Assembly (NCBI GenBank): GCA_020744425.1
Contig: JAGMUV010000026.1
Location: 434,001 to 498,000, forward strand
From: Dactylonectria macrodidyma
Taxonomy: Eukaryota > Ascomycota > Sordariomycetes > Hypocreales > Nectriaceae
DNA: 64,000 bases
Direction of reading: 5' to 3'
Shown here piece after piece: positions 33,101 through 42,252 of the stretch (position 1 is the stretch's first letter; each line of letters opens with the position of its first letter). The position numbers and the translations under genes were made by a program. The notes below the pieces were generated by a model, which was not told the origin of the DNA, did not search any database, and saw nothing but the letters and a program-made list of their open reading frames with translations.

Positions 33101-33865
33101 CTAGGGGCGATAGCAATGGCATTGCGATGTATGCCTGACGGATTACGGGACCGAAGGCTTACCATACTGTCAAGCGGCCAGTCAGCACTGAAGGCGATCG
33201 CGCGACCACGACAACAATCGGGACAGTGCGCCATCCGAGAAATCTACAACCACATCCGACGGCTAAGAAAAGGCAACAACAGGGTCAAGATGATTTGGGT
33301 ACCCTCTCGGGATGATGCGTTCCCCTTGGGGCCCAAGGCGAAGAGACAGGCCCAGAGAGCAACTGAATCGGGGCGCATGCCAGAGACACAGCCGTACCAA
33401 GCCCGATCGACGCGGATAAGACTAGCGAGAGAGCAGCTACAACAGCACCAGACACTACCGGACAGAGTGGGCGGCTTCTCCAAGAGGGTTGACAAAGCGC
33501 TACCAGGAAAACACACAAAGGTGCTGTACGACGGACTGAAGAGGCGCGAAGCAGACACGCTTTCGCAGTTGCGCACGGGAATGGCGAGGATTAACAGCTA
33601 CCTGTCGAGGATCGGTGCAGTGGAATCAGACTTGTGTGATTGCGGACGGGCAGTCGAAACAATGGGGCATTTTCTCTTTCGATGCACCAAGTGGGATGCA
33701 CAACGCGAAGGCATGAGACAAATCGGGCAAAGCGAGATGGGAAACCTGTCGTTCTTTTTGGGAGGAAAGTCGGCATTGGACGGACCGAAGTGGTCACCTA
33801 ACCTACAGGCTGTGCGAGCAACGATAAAATTTGCGATGAAGACGGGAAGACTGGGAGTGAAGTAG
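30095..33865 (+). CDS. LINE ORF2: AP endonuclease, reverse transcriptase, RNase H
   Basis: 1256 residues from the ATG at 30095 (MAAMCTNLQILQLNVGKRD). The N-terminal APE-type endonuclease shows LQLNVGK, AIAEPYA, VSVYVEGS, ILAGDFNRHDQLWGG and GSDHRAI. The RT has the fingers/palm blocks LKKPDKGDYALAKAWRPISL, FDIKGAYNGV, GLPQGSPLSPVLF and the catalytic AFVDDYSAWV. An RNase H-like region follows (GMGGIISHKA, PYTAELGAIAMAL), and the first Asp position reads ATSASDRGG, so activity is uncertain. The C-terminal CDCGRAVETMGHFLFRC zinc motif is present. ORF2 nicks the target and primes cDNA from it. The frame is open from end to end. Confidence 0.88.
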   Translation: MAAMCTNLQILQLNVGKRDAVQLSMMNDGDLRDYAVLAIAEPYALNIDGAVMTAPNNHRNWTRFIPTKRQEMRWPIRSMLWIRRDLEAEQVPIPSADLTGAIIRLPDRDVLVVSVYVEGSNENALRTAMEQLHRVMTGFRNSTGKRTDVILAGDFNRHDQLWGGDEVTGRRQGEADAIIDLMDEHGLLSLLPRGTKTWERGSAESTIDLVLASSELAEEMVHCGIHQTEHGSDHRAIQTEFDLTTPERTASPRLLFKNAPWNAIKERVKDRLALLPWDGGVQTQTDRLMEAVLGAIHALVPRAKPSPYAKRWWTTDLTRLRKTYTYWRNLARAQRRAGHRQDNLESRAKVASKEYHDSIRRQKKAHWGDFLTDGANIWQAAKYLKPGADMVGDKIPRLKRADGTTTQDKAEQAEELLTAFFPPLPATIEDEGPRPRRREVAMPDLTLEEVEEKVMAAKAWEAPGEDGVPAMVWKQLWPVVKERVMHLFRTSLDEGQLPDQWRSAKIIPLKKPDKGDYALAKAWRPISLPSTLGKILEAVVADRISYAAETFGLLPTNHFGARKRRSAEQALLLFQEQVYKAWRNRKVVSLASFDIKGAYNGVFDDRLLQRLEARGIPKKLVQWISAFCSNRTASIVVNDYTSEQRELPQAGLPQGSPLSPVLFLFFNADLVQSKINSKGGSMAFVDDYSAWVTGPTAEANRDGIQAIIDRALAWGKRSGATFEHDKTAIVHFTRVAERTSEAPFTINGEEVKPKAKAKLLGVIMDTGLRFKEHMAKAATKGLLAAMCLRRLRMLPPQAARQLFVATVAPAMDYASVVWAHARGERELKEFNRAQKIGARAITGAFQTVARAVTEAEANIQTVHERHALAGMKLYINMHTLPKKHPLATLKISVSRRYISPMKRLALALGESGIGRMETIEAYAAPPWHPRVSLVCEADRKVAIAAANSVEDITIATSASDRGGMTGMGGIISHKAAGRENRVMARYSVTLGSRDDQNPYTAELGAIAMALRCMPDGLRDRRLTILSSGQSALKAIARPRQQSGQCAIREIYNHIRRLRKGNNRVKMIWVPSRDDAFPLGPKAKRQAQRATESGRMPETQPYQARSTRIRLAREQLQQHQTLPDRVGGFSKRVDKALPGKHTKVLYDGLKRREADTLSQLRTGMARINSYLSRIGAVESDLCDCGRAVETMGHFLFRCTKWDAQREGMRQIGQSEMGNLSFFLGGKSALDGPKWSPNLQAVRATIKFAMKTGRLGVK

Positions 33866-34257
33866 GAGAATGGGACATACTAACAACCCCGGAACCAGGA
33901 AACATTGACACAATACTAACACAATGCAGCCTCATTTTGACAGACCATGCTTCAGCTGCTGAGGATAGGATGCTGAACACTTGGAGAAATTGGCCTTCAA
34001 GCAGGCCTGTCAGAGAGAGTCAAGCGAGGCCAAACGAAAGCGATCCAGGGAGAGAAAGTGGGGCTTTACTTGTGGTCAGGATTGAAGGTGGCAGAAATGT
34101 AAATAGCATAGCGTGTTCCACGGCCCTATGAGATCCGTTCTCCCGGGCGTAATAAATCTACTACTACTACTAGTGCCCCATAGACCCTTCTTGTGGCTTT
34201 TGGCCTCTGACACCTAACGACAACTTCATCTGCCCTAAGACCTCTAAACGCCCCAGC

Positions 34258-34940
34258 TTACAGCCATTTTATACATATATTAAGGCAGTCAATAGTACTC
34301 ATATTAATACATATATCGCCTTAGAAAAGCAGTAAAAATAGTATAACAGGAAGTCTATAATCACACAGAATGTGCTATATACAGTACGGCTAGATAGGAC
34401 TTTCTTATACGTATTAGCAGGGGCTAAAGGCTCTATAAACGACTCAACGCTAATATAATATGCTCTTTCTAAGAGTTTCTATATCCCTAAGCATAGATTT
34501 TACCTTAGTAATACTGGCTTTAGTGCCCAAGAAGGTCTATTAACTCCATACGCAAGTATAAGATACTACTTAAAGGAATGGAGTAATGGCATTAATACTC
34601 CAGCAACGAAGGAAGAACTATATAACCTGCGGCATTCACAGCTTCGAATTATTATTAAATTGGCCTTCAGTCAGCTGAAGAGGAAGTTCAGGATCCTAAG
34701 GTCATTAGCGCTAGAATATAACATCAAGAACTAAGTACTGATCGTATATGCCTATACTGGCCTCTAGAACTTCATAAAGGCACAGAGCATATCTAACGGA
34801 CCCTCAGAAGTCATAGAAGATAATAGAGCATACCTAATGGCCGTAGGAGACTGGGCAAATACTAATATTAATGCTTCAAACGCAGTAAAGTTAAGAGAGT
34901 CAATTACAAAGCGGCTTTAGGAGCAATATCAGGCGTATAG
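34258..34940 (+). pseudogene. PIF/Harbinger (DDE_Tnp_4) transposase relic, RIP-like decay
   Basis: One continuous frame, without indels but with about six stops, reads IKAVNSTHINTY, QNVLYTVRLDRTFLYVLAGA, KGSINDSTL, KHRFYLSNTGF, LLTPYASIRYYLKEW, KEELYNLRHSQLRIIIKLAF and QLKRKFRILRSLA. These line up with the Harbinger blocks xAIDGTHI, DLRFTYVLAGxEGSxxDS, YYLADAGY, LTPYRGVRYHLKEW and LFNLRHASLRNVIERxFGxLKRRFRIL. The two conserved aspartates (IDGT, LADAG) read as Asn, and stops fall where Trp or Gln is expected. Such changes need only C-to-T or G-to-A mutations, the RIP signature. The copy is inactive. It begins just 3' of the LINE tail. Confidence 0.82.
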
Positions 34941-35639
34941 GGAAGACCTAGAGAGCGTATAGAATCAGCTAGCTAAACTAAAGAAAATGATTAAAGCAGA
35001 AGCAAGAGAAGAACCTTATTAAGGTCGACTTATATCAGAACCATAGTAGTCATAGGAAATAGAGTGGAAAAAGGAAGCTAGTAATGATAAAAGTGAGGCC
35101 GCGGCTCAAGCCTCGAAGTGTGTGGAATTAGTAGTTATAGTAGGGGCGGGGTTGTTAGCTTAGGGCATTATAGAGCATATCAGGCCCCTAACTATAGGAC
35201 CTACAGGGCACGACCCACTGTAATGCCCTATAAATTCTAGGTCTAGGGCGCTATATAGAACACGCATATAATAAGTAAGGATGCAACAGATGCTTCAACG
35301 TATACTAACTTTACCTACTTATTCTACAACCTTCCTAATATTATTAAAATCTATAATTAATACTACATATACTTTAATCAATTTAAATTATCATACTAAA
35401 GTCATATCATAAAATGCATAAGGTTTAGAAATATTAGAGCGCTTTAAAGTTCATACATTTCTGCCCTTTATCAGGTCATAACTATCACCCCGCCTTATAC
35501 TAACACACAGCCCACCGAGCCAGGTTTTTACAACATCAACACCACGAAATTCATCACAGCAAACCTCCCCTCTACACAGTCAGACCTTCAGCTTGCTATA
35601 TTAACATTCACAGAGCCTAGCAGGTCAACAGCATCTATT
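34941..35639. other. AT-rich spacer between Harbinger transposase and Myb-like relics
   Basis: About 700 bp, AT-rich, with no open frame of note. It lies between the two convergent relic genes of the Harbinger element. An inverted pair TAGGGCATTATAG / CTGTAATGCCCTA spans about 35160-35230. Confidence 0.4.
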
Positions 35640-37385
35640 ACTATTACAAATCATTATCCCTCTGACTCTCCTGACCAGCGGATATCACCTGCGGCTCCAC
35701 TACCTTCCAAAACATCCTCTCCTTGAACTTCGAGCTCGAGCTGTTATACCGGATGACAGAGGTGGTATTTGCCTCTATCCAGTCTGTGAATACATCGATC
35801 TAGTCCTCTGACGCCTTTCCTAGGAACCTCGACTGTATATCAGCTACAGCAGTAGCAAGATCCGATGCTCCAGGAACCCGCACGCTCTGCCAAGAAGCGA
35901 TGAGTGTGCTAAGCAGGCTTCCTAGCCCAACATCACTTCCTGATCCTATTGCTCGATGAGGACGCTTTAGCGGCAGCGAGACGGAGCTAACAGAGGATGT
36001 AGGCGCAGGCCGTTTCTTAGAAGAGGTTGTAGATAGCTTCACTAGCTGTGTTAACTGCCCTGACGCTGGAGTACCTGCCTAAACACTTTACTAACCCTCT
36101 TCTACACCAGACTCATCCTCATCCTCATAGCTGCTTTCCGCCGCAATCCCTTCAATTTCCTCGAGCCCTACTACATCTATAGCCTCCACAGCAATCAGAC
36201 CAACTTCGTCTGTTCCTTCGAACGCCTGTTCATAATGCTCACGGCCGGGGAGACCGTTACGCTGCAAGAATTCCGCAGGAAGGCCGTGTTTCATAATAGC
36301 AAACTCCCACTATTCTTCACTACATAGTATTTTACCAGTAGCGTTATCATATAACGTTCCTATGCGATTAATGATCGCAAGGAACACTTTCCATACCTTC
36401 ACCAGAGCCTCTAGCTTTCTCCTGACCCTGATCTAGTCAAATCCAACATAAGGCCACTCGCGATACAACTATACAGCAATTTTTAACTACATAGCCCTCT
36501 AAGACGCCGGCTTCTCAAACATCGGGTCGCCGAGAGCCTTAGTCTCAGCCACCAGGTCCAGCATGAGGAAAATCTATGCCTTAAGCCATCGTGGCCTCGT
36601 CTGGGCCGCAGTCGGCGAGGGTGACAATGCCCTAGCAGCCGGCCTTTGTAGTGTTTTCGGGGACTTGGGCGGCTTCGAGGACTTAGGCGGCTTCGAGGAT
36701 GACTTCGAGGATGACTTCGAGATAGCGGCAGCAGGCTCAGCTGCCATTAGGTCTATCACATCCTCTATGATAGCTTCAGAAGCCGCAGTCGCAGCCGCAG
36801 CCTCGCTGACTATGACATCGGCAGCCTCGACCGCCGGGTCTAGCACTTTGTCACACCCAGTATATAAGCCATTACTGCACTGCGCATTAGCGGAGTGATC
36901 GTTCCCTTTTGCCGTAGTGGCAAAAATACAACATGGTAGCAATTGCGGACGTCGCGTGCACATCCGCCAGATGTGGCTAAAACGACCCTTATCACAACCC
37001 AGGATCTATGAGTTCGAACCCAGGAGGTCACATAGAGAGACGCCCAACGACCTGGCCTACAGAGGGCCACAGCGCCTACGGCAGGATTACAGCGGCATAC
37101 AGCACACATAGCGGCACCAGTCAGCCCTATCAGCACATCACTATACAGATTACCTCGATGCTCGCCAATCTGGGGGGGTATGTCACACCCAGTATATAAG
37201 CCATTACTGCACTGCGCATTAGCGGAGTGATCGTTCCCTTTTGCCGTAGTGGCAAAAATGCAACACACTTCCTCCGTAATAGCCTCAGCAGTCACCTCGG
37301 CCGGCGGTGGCTGTGACACATGACGGCAGGAGCTACGGCGGGGTCTGTCGCTCAGGGAGGTCGGGGTCGGGGTCGGGGTGGTCAT
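35640..37385 (-). pseudogene. Harbinger-associated Myb/SANT-like protein relic, interrupted by a TRIM
   Basis: The minus-strand reading starts at an ATG at 37385 (MTTPTPTPTSLSDRPRRSSC), runs to 37271, is broken by the 417-bp TRIM, and resumes at 36843 with LDPAVEAADVIVSEAAAA. A Ser/Lys/Pro-rich linker leads to TRPRWLKA and then a Myb-like region (IFLMLDLVAETKALGDPMFE, LEALVKVWKVFLAIINR, GKILCSEE, EFLQRNGLPGREHYEQAFEG). In-frame stops occur where Trp is expected. Fungal PIF/Harbinger elements usually pair the transposase with such a Myb/SANT-like DNA-binding protein, and here the two are convergent. Decay resembles that of the transposase. Confidence 0.65.
36849..37265. mobile_element. 417-bp TRIM (miniature LTR retrotransposon)
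   Basis: Two 85-bp direct repeats, 36849-36933 and 37181-37265, begin TGTCACACCC and end CAACA. They differ at a single visible position and enclose 247 bp without coding capacity. The insertion is flanked by an exact 5-bp duplication CACTT at 36844-36848 and 37266-37270. A TGG-initial sequence (TGGTAGCAATTGCGG) directly follows the left LTR as a candidate primer binding site, and TGGGGGGGTA directly precedes the right LTR as a candidate polypurine tract. All four hallmarks of an LTR element are present in under 0.5 kb. The internal part also holds GAGTTCGAACCC, resembling a tRNA T-arm. Near-identity of LTRs indicates recent insertion. Confidence 0.88.
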
Positions 37386-37665
37386 CGCAGCGGCTGGTCT
37401 TCGATGGACGTGGTTGTATGAGGAATACGGTGGCAGGCTGTCTCATCACGAACATCACACGCAAGGCTCTGCTTTCTAGTCTCCGCAAGGCTAGACGGCG
37501 GTGTGTTGCGGCAAGTGACAAAAGCAGGTTAGTTGATCTTACAACCCCTGCGACCTTCATAACTAACGGACGGCAGGTACATAGGGTACAAGGTGGCCCC
37601 TTATGCATTTTCGAAGTCACTTTTGTCTCCACCGACTTATTGTCACATTTCGAGCCGATCAGGGC

Positions 37666-37773
37666 CTTACTTGTGGTCAGGATTGAAGGTGGCAGAAATG
37701 TAAATAGCATAGCGTGTTCCATGGCCCTATGAGATCCGTTCTCCCGGGCGTAATAAATCTACTACTACTACTA
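37666..37773 (+). repeat. 5'-truncated LINE copy (3' end only)
   Basis: About 107 bp nearly identical to the 3' terminus of the LINE at 29438-34172 (TTACTTGTGGTCAGGATTG to GGGCGTAATAAATC), ending in a CTA repeat. This is typical of truncated target-primed insertions. No clear target duplication. Confidence 0.85.
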
Positions 37774-37840
37774 GCACTACTCGTCAAACAATATGACGGC
37801 TACAGACGACACTTGCCCTACTTCTTTTGCCGAGATAGGA

Positions 37841-37946
37841 CACTCTTTACACTCTTTACACTCTTTACACTCTTTACACTCTTTACACTCTTTACACTCT
37901 TTACACTCTTTACACTCTTTACACTCTTTACACTCTTTGCACTCTT
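37841..37946. repeat. 9-bp minisatellite (ACTCTTTAC)n
   Basis: About twelve tandem copies of a 9-bp unit, all but the last essentially identical. On the minus strand it reads as Lys-Glu-Cys repeats within a spurious frame. It lies just 3' of the truncated LINE copy. Confidence 0.92.
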
Positions 37947-37993
37947 CTAGGCGAAAGAACGGGTTGGCGCTGCCGTGAGCGTGGCACCGGGAG

Positions 37994-38720
37994 ATGGACA
38001 CGACCGCCGAGGAGATCCTGGTCGCGGGTGGGGATTCGGTGACCGCGACGCGTCGCTCGTCGAGACCCGTGAAACCAACCGCGAAAGCCCAAAAATTTTG
38101 GCAAAGTAGCCTCAAGCCAGGCCGGGACATCGAAGAATGCCGGCACAAAGCAAGTGGCAGCAGGCGACAACGACTGGGAAAATGCGGACGAGGGACTGCA
38201 GGCTGTGGATGGCGCGGCCCGCAGCGATTCATCGCTAATGCAGATGATGCTCCAGACGACGCTCCAGACGATGCTCCAGGAAACGTCGAGCCATCTTATG
38301 AGCAAGCAGAAACAGATGCTGGAGAGACTCTGGGATGCTTTGGTGGAGAACCAGCAGAAAGCGACAAAGGTGATTAGCGATCAGCTGGAGATGATCCGAC
38401 AACTCCAGCAGGAGATACGGACGGTCCAGGGCCGAGGCGGCTGACGACCGGAAGAAAGCCGAGGAAACCAGAAGCATGCAGGAACAGACAGCACGCGAGA
38501 TGAAACAGATTCAACCCAAAAAACAGCGCGAAAATTATGGGAGTGGTTATGGACGCGGACTCGTGGTACCAGGAGCACATGGCTAGAGCCGCTGCCAAGG
38601 GGCTCACCGCCGCCATGTGTCTGAGAAGGTTGATAATGTTGTCGCCAAGGGGTGGCGAGACAGCTATTCGTAGCGACAGTCGCGTCGGCGATGGACTACG
38701 CCTCCAATGTCCTATAAAGA
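37994..38720 (+). pseudogene. Rearranged relic of a second Tad-like LINE
   Basis: The first 450 bp read, with frame changes, as an ORF1-like N-terminus (MDTTAEEILVAGGDSVTATR; later a coiled coil SHLMSKQKQMLERLWDALVE, QLEMIRQLQQEIRTVQ). Near 38530 the sequence changes to MGVVMDADSWYQEHMARAAA, KGLTAAMCLRRLIMLSP and, after a frameshift, ARQLFVATVASAMDYAS. This parallels the ORF2 stretch GVIMDTGLRFKEHMAKAATK...MDYAS of the intact LINE. ORF1 is thus joined directly to the thumb end of an RT with endonuclease and palm missing, the mark of an internal deletion. Confidence 0.65.
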
Positions 38721-39777
38721 ACGAGATATTTCCTCTCTGTGTTTCGGTGCATTGCAACATTACGGCTCGGTGCGCTGCCCATTTTCTGCATCGGAAGAGG
38801 AAATGCTCGACCGTCTCTGTCGCTTGTCCACATGCGCATTGCTGTGATGCTGCTGCTGTGGTCCGAAAAAGGTGTTCGTTACCACAGCCAGTGGGCCCAG
38901 CCAGTGATCGAGGCTGGTATAAAAAGCAACAGAGACAGAACGCAGCGGCTACTTAGGCTACATGACTTAAGCAACGGCCGACTGACGGACCTAAACCCCG
39001 CTGTGACGGAGGTCCTAAACAACGCAAAGAGGGTTAGTCGTTACTATTGCTTACGGGTCCTTCAAATATAACGTCTGTGCTTTCAGACGGCTAAGGTAAT
39101 ATACAGATACAGTATAACAGCAAAGTGCATCACACTTCTGATGTTAGTGCTGGCTTAGGTGCCAGGCAGCAGTAGCAAAATGTAATTCCGGCGATGTTGG
39201 AGCGAGAAAATACCGCAATCCATTGGTTTCACGCGTCTTAGCTGCAGCCGGTCAGATAAGCCATATGTAGGTTTTCGTATTAGGCTGGAGAGGAGGTTTC
39301 GATCACAACCATGGGCTTCCCTTTGCCACTATTAACACGTGGTCATTGCTTTTTCTTGACGAATACTTTTGAAAGCTTCCTCCGTAAGCAAAGCAGGAAA
39401 TAGGATATCTGCTTCCAACACCGCCGTTGTGGATCCGGACGCTGCAGGAGGATAAGCGGGGGGATTCAGTGGGTTGTGGTTGGCCGGGACAAGGGGGGTG
39501 GCGAGGCGGGACGGCGGGCGGCAGGGTGTAGCGGCAATAACAAATGGACAACCGAGTGACAGAAGGCGGCAGCTGCTGTCACAAAAAACCACGTCATTTG
39601 GATCATAACAGGCCCGTGCACGCAGTCGCATCCTCAGACCAATAACAGCAGGGGTCGCCATAGCAACGTGGTTTTGGTGATGTCAGCACTTTTTGTCGCA
39701 GCTACCGAGCCTGGTCTGCTGCCTTCGATGCAAATTCAGTTTATTTCCCATCGAACAAACAACGACGGCTATATCCT
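38721..39777. other. Intergenic region before the REase-kinase gene
   Basis: About 1.05 kb with only short frames on both strands and no recognised domain. It presumably includes the promoter of the following gene. Confidence 0.35.
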
Positions 39778-42252
39778 ATGGCCCACCAGAGAAACGTGGG
39801 GGAGCTGGAAAAGCTCCTTCAAGAGGCGGTGCAGCGCGCAGAAGAAGCAGAGAGAGAACGACAGGAGGAGCGACAACGCGCCGAAAGGGAACGACAACGT
39901 GCCGAGAGGGAACAGCAACGCGCCGAAAGGGAACAACAACGCGCTGACGAAGCTGAGAGAGAACGACAGGAAGAACGACAACGCGCCGAGGAAGCGGAGA
40001 GAGAACGACAGAAAGAGCGACAACGCGCCGAGGAAGAGCGACGACGCGCCGAAGCGTCAGAGGAACAAACACGACTCACGACACTTGACGAGTACATCGC
40101 AGCCTGCCATACCTCCGTTTTCTCCCGATTTGCCATCGAAACAGATCCAAATCTGACCTCGAGGGGCTCCATTACAAATCCGCGTGACAAGTGGTGTCCC
40201 AAAAATCTGAGGCCATGGCCCGACTTCCTTGATCAACAGAAGCTCATCTTCGGCACACTCTACGATTCATTCCCTACCGAAAGCCGCGTTTTCGAGAACC
40301 GAACTTTCCTGGCCGGCTTGGGAAACAGGATCTCTCAACGGCCGATAGCAGACGAGAAGACGCTCGAATATTTCCTGCATAATAGCGTGGAGGATCCGGT
40401 CAGAGCCATCATACAACAGCTCAAACAGGTGGAAGAGGTCAGAAGGGCCTTTCAGATCGGAGATGGTGTCGTCTTTGAGAACCATCCCCATGCCCTCAGC
40501 GACGTCGCCGTGGAAGTCGTGGACAGGGAGACCCCATCGACACCACCGCGGACGCCGGACCACCGAAGAGACCTCAACCAGCTGCGACCGGACCAAATCT
40601 GCGTCTATCGATCCGACAATACCCTGTCTTCCCGGCGCACCATGGTGTACGTTTCCGAGTATAAGCCGCCTCACAAGTTGACCGCTCCGCATCTTCGTCT
40701 CGGTCTCCGCGCCATGGACATCCATAAGGAAGTTGTGAACCGAAAGACGATTCCAACTTCTGCAGACCCTGACGCGCGTTTCCAGTACCACGCAGAGAAG
40801 CTGACGGCATCTGCCATCACGCAGACATACCATTACATGATTGAAAGTGGACTTGAATATGGGCTTTTGACTACTGGCGAGGCCATCGTGTTTCTCAAGA
40901 TTGACTGGGACGAACCTGAGACGCTGTACTATCATCTAGCGGAGCCTGGTCCGGAGGTATCAGCTCATCCAAATAACCTCCATATCTGTACCGCTGTCGG
41001 TCAATATCTTGCGTTCACCCTCATGGCTCTCGGTTCGCCAGGAGAACGACGGGAGAATGGGCAGAAGGAACGTCAAAAAGCTATGGAGAACTTGAAGACA
41101 TGGGCCGAGGACTTCGAATCGACATTGCGCTCTATTCCAGAAAATGAACGATCGGCGTCATCGGATTACTCACCTGGCCTTGAACCTACGACCTACAAGG
41201 GCGTCGATCGGTCGCCGGCCTTGCCCCGCAGAAGGAAACGCCGAACCGCTAAGAGCCAGATCGGCGAGGGGTCGTTGAGGAAGGACGACAGGCGGGAACC
41301 ATCTGATGACGAGTCGGCGCCCAAGCCACCGGACACGCCTACGCCAACCGGACGAAATACAAGACAAGGAACTAGGCGAAGCCAGCGACTGGCGCACCGG
41401 CCGCGCGGAGGGGGCGGTGAGCAGGGTCGGCAGTACTGTACGCAGAAATGCCTTCTCGGGATGGTCAAGGGAGGTTTTCTCGACCCAAAGTGCCCGAACG
41501 TGGCACTTCACTGCAAGAGCTGTGCTCCCGCCCGCGCACGTCATCCTGTCAATCATGAGGAATGGCTTGGCCTACTCTGGAAGCAGCTGGACCAGTCTCT
41601 TGACGACGGGATCAGGCCATTGGGGGAGGGTGGTGCGCGGGGTGTGCTTTTCCAAGTGACCCTACTTGCGCATGGATACACCTTTGTCAGCAAGGGCACG
41701 GTGCGGGCTTTCATCACAGATCTCGAGCACGAGGCTGCTGTTTACGAGCGTCTCAAGCCCATCCAAGGCGTCTACGTGCCTGTATTCCTGGGTGCCATTG
41801 ACCTCCGATCGATGAACAAGATTTACTACTACGACCATCGGGTCTATGTGGTGCACATGACATTTTTGTCCTGGGGAGGATGCAGCATCGACAAAGCGCA
41901 GAAGATTGGCGACATACACAGGTCACTCGAAGACGAGGCCATTCGGTCATTGAGAGCCATGCATCGAGAGGGGGTGATCCACAATGATGTGCGACTTGCG
42001 AACATGTTATTCAATCCTGAGACCAACGGGGTTATGGTGATCGACTTTGAACGGGCTTTGTTACTCAAGCCGCCTCGGCGTCCGTTGGCGCAGCTGGTGC
42101 CGAACAAGCGAGTGTGGAAGTCGGAGACGATGGATATCAAGAAGGTGACTGGTGATTCAAGCAAGCGAATTCGGTCAAGTCAAAGCTTTTCAGAGGATAT
42201 TTCGTTGGCAAAGATGGCTTTCTTTGAGTGGAATGTTCACCGAGGGATATGA
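39778..42252 (+). CDS. Coiled-coil / REase-like / kinase-like fusion protein
   Basis: An intronless frame of 824 residues from the ATG at 39778. Residues 8-95 are an Arg/Glu/Gln coiled coil built from near-identical heptad blocks (AERERQRAEREQQ). Residues 100-420 form an alpha/beta region with LRPDQICVYRS and MVYVSEYKPPHKL, where the D...E-x-K pattern suggests a PD-(D/E)XK nuclease-like fold. After a basic, disordered linker (RRKRRTAKSQ) comes a motif seen in fungal kinase-like proteins, YCTQKCLLGMVKGGFLDPKC. A kinase-like domain follows: GEGGARGVLFQV (Gly-rich), FVSKGT (Lys), VIHNDVRLANMLFN (catalytic loop HxDxxxxN) and VMVIDFERA (DFx). Large repeat families with this REase-plus-kinase plan occur in fungi and resemble the C-terminal parts of Crinkler-type effectors. 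Function here is unknown; no secretion signal is seen. Confidence 0.7.
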   Translation: MAHQRNVGELEKLLQEAVQRAEEAERERQEERQRAERERQRAEREQQRAEREQQRADEAERERQEERQRAEEAERERQKERQRAEEERRRAEASEEQTRLTTLDEYIAACHTSVFSRFAIETDPNLTSRGSITNPRDKWCPKNLRPWPDFLDQQKLIFGTLYDSFPTESRVFENRTFLAGLGNRISQRPIADEKTLEYFLHNSVEDPVRAIIQQLKQVEEVRRAFQIGDGVVFENHPHALSDVAVEVVDRETPSTPPRTPDHRRDLNQLRPDQICVYRSDNTLSSRRTMVYVSEYKPPHKLTAPHLRLGLRAMDIHKEVVNRKTIPTSADPDARFQYHAEKLTASAITQTYHYMIESGLEYGLLTTGEAIVFLKIDWDEPETLYYHLAEPGPEVSAHPNNLHICTAVGQYLAFTLMALGSPGERRENGQKERQKAMENLKTWAEDFESTLRSIPENERSASSDYSPGLEPTTYKGVDRSPALPRRRKRRTAKSQIGEGSLRKDDRREPSDDESAPKPPDTPTPTGRNTRQGTRRSQRLAHRPRGGGGEQGRQYCTQKCLLGMVKGGFLDPKCPNVALHCKSCAPARARHPVNHEEWLGLLWKQLDQSLDDGIRPLGEGGARGVLFQVTLLAHGYTFVSKGTVRAFITDLEHEAAVYERLKPIQGVYVPVFLGAIDLRSMNKIYYYDHRVYVVHMTFLSWGGCSIDKAQKIGDIHRSLEDEAIRSLRAMHREGVIHNDVRLANMLFNPETNGVMVIDFERALLLKPPRRPLAQLVPNKRVWKSETMDIKKVTGDSSKRIRSSQSFSEDISLAKMAFFEWNVHRGI

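Larger units (their letters stand above)
29438..34172 (+). mobile_element. Tad-like LINE (non-LTR retrotransposon), probably 5'-truncated
   Basis: Gag-like ORF1, endonuclease/RT/RNase H ORF2 and a 300-bp 3' UTR ending TAATAAATCTACTACTACTA. The same 3' end followed by a CTA/TAC repeat recurs at 37666-37773 and 42597-42786, which fixes the 3' terminus and shows the family is multicopy. The ORF1 N-terminus starts abruptly at the left, suggesting loss of the 5' end. I could not identify a target duplication for this copy. Confidence 0.88.

Noticed and set aside
29438..33865. One 1475-residue LINE polyprotein
   Set aside because: The continuous frame results from a one-base shift in ORF1. The real zinc knuckles lie in another frame ending at 30114, and ORF2 has its own ATG at 30095.
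36934..37180. tRNA gene within the TRIM
   Set aside because: GAGTTCGAACCC resembles a T-arm, but no matching acceptor stem, D-arm or anticodon arm could be laid out around it.
37841..37946. CRISPR-like array
   Set aside because: The repeats are contiguous 9-mers without spacers in a eukaryotic context.
37777..38232. A protein with Lys-Glu-Cys repeats on the minus strand
   Set aside because: It is only the translation of a 9-bp minisatellite and lacks any flanking domain or start context.
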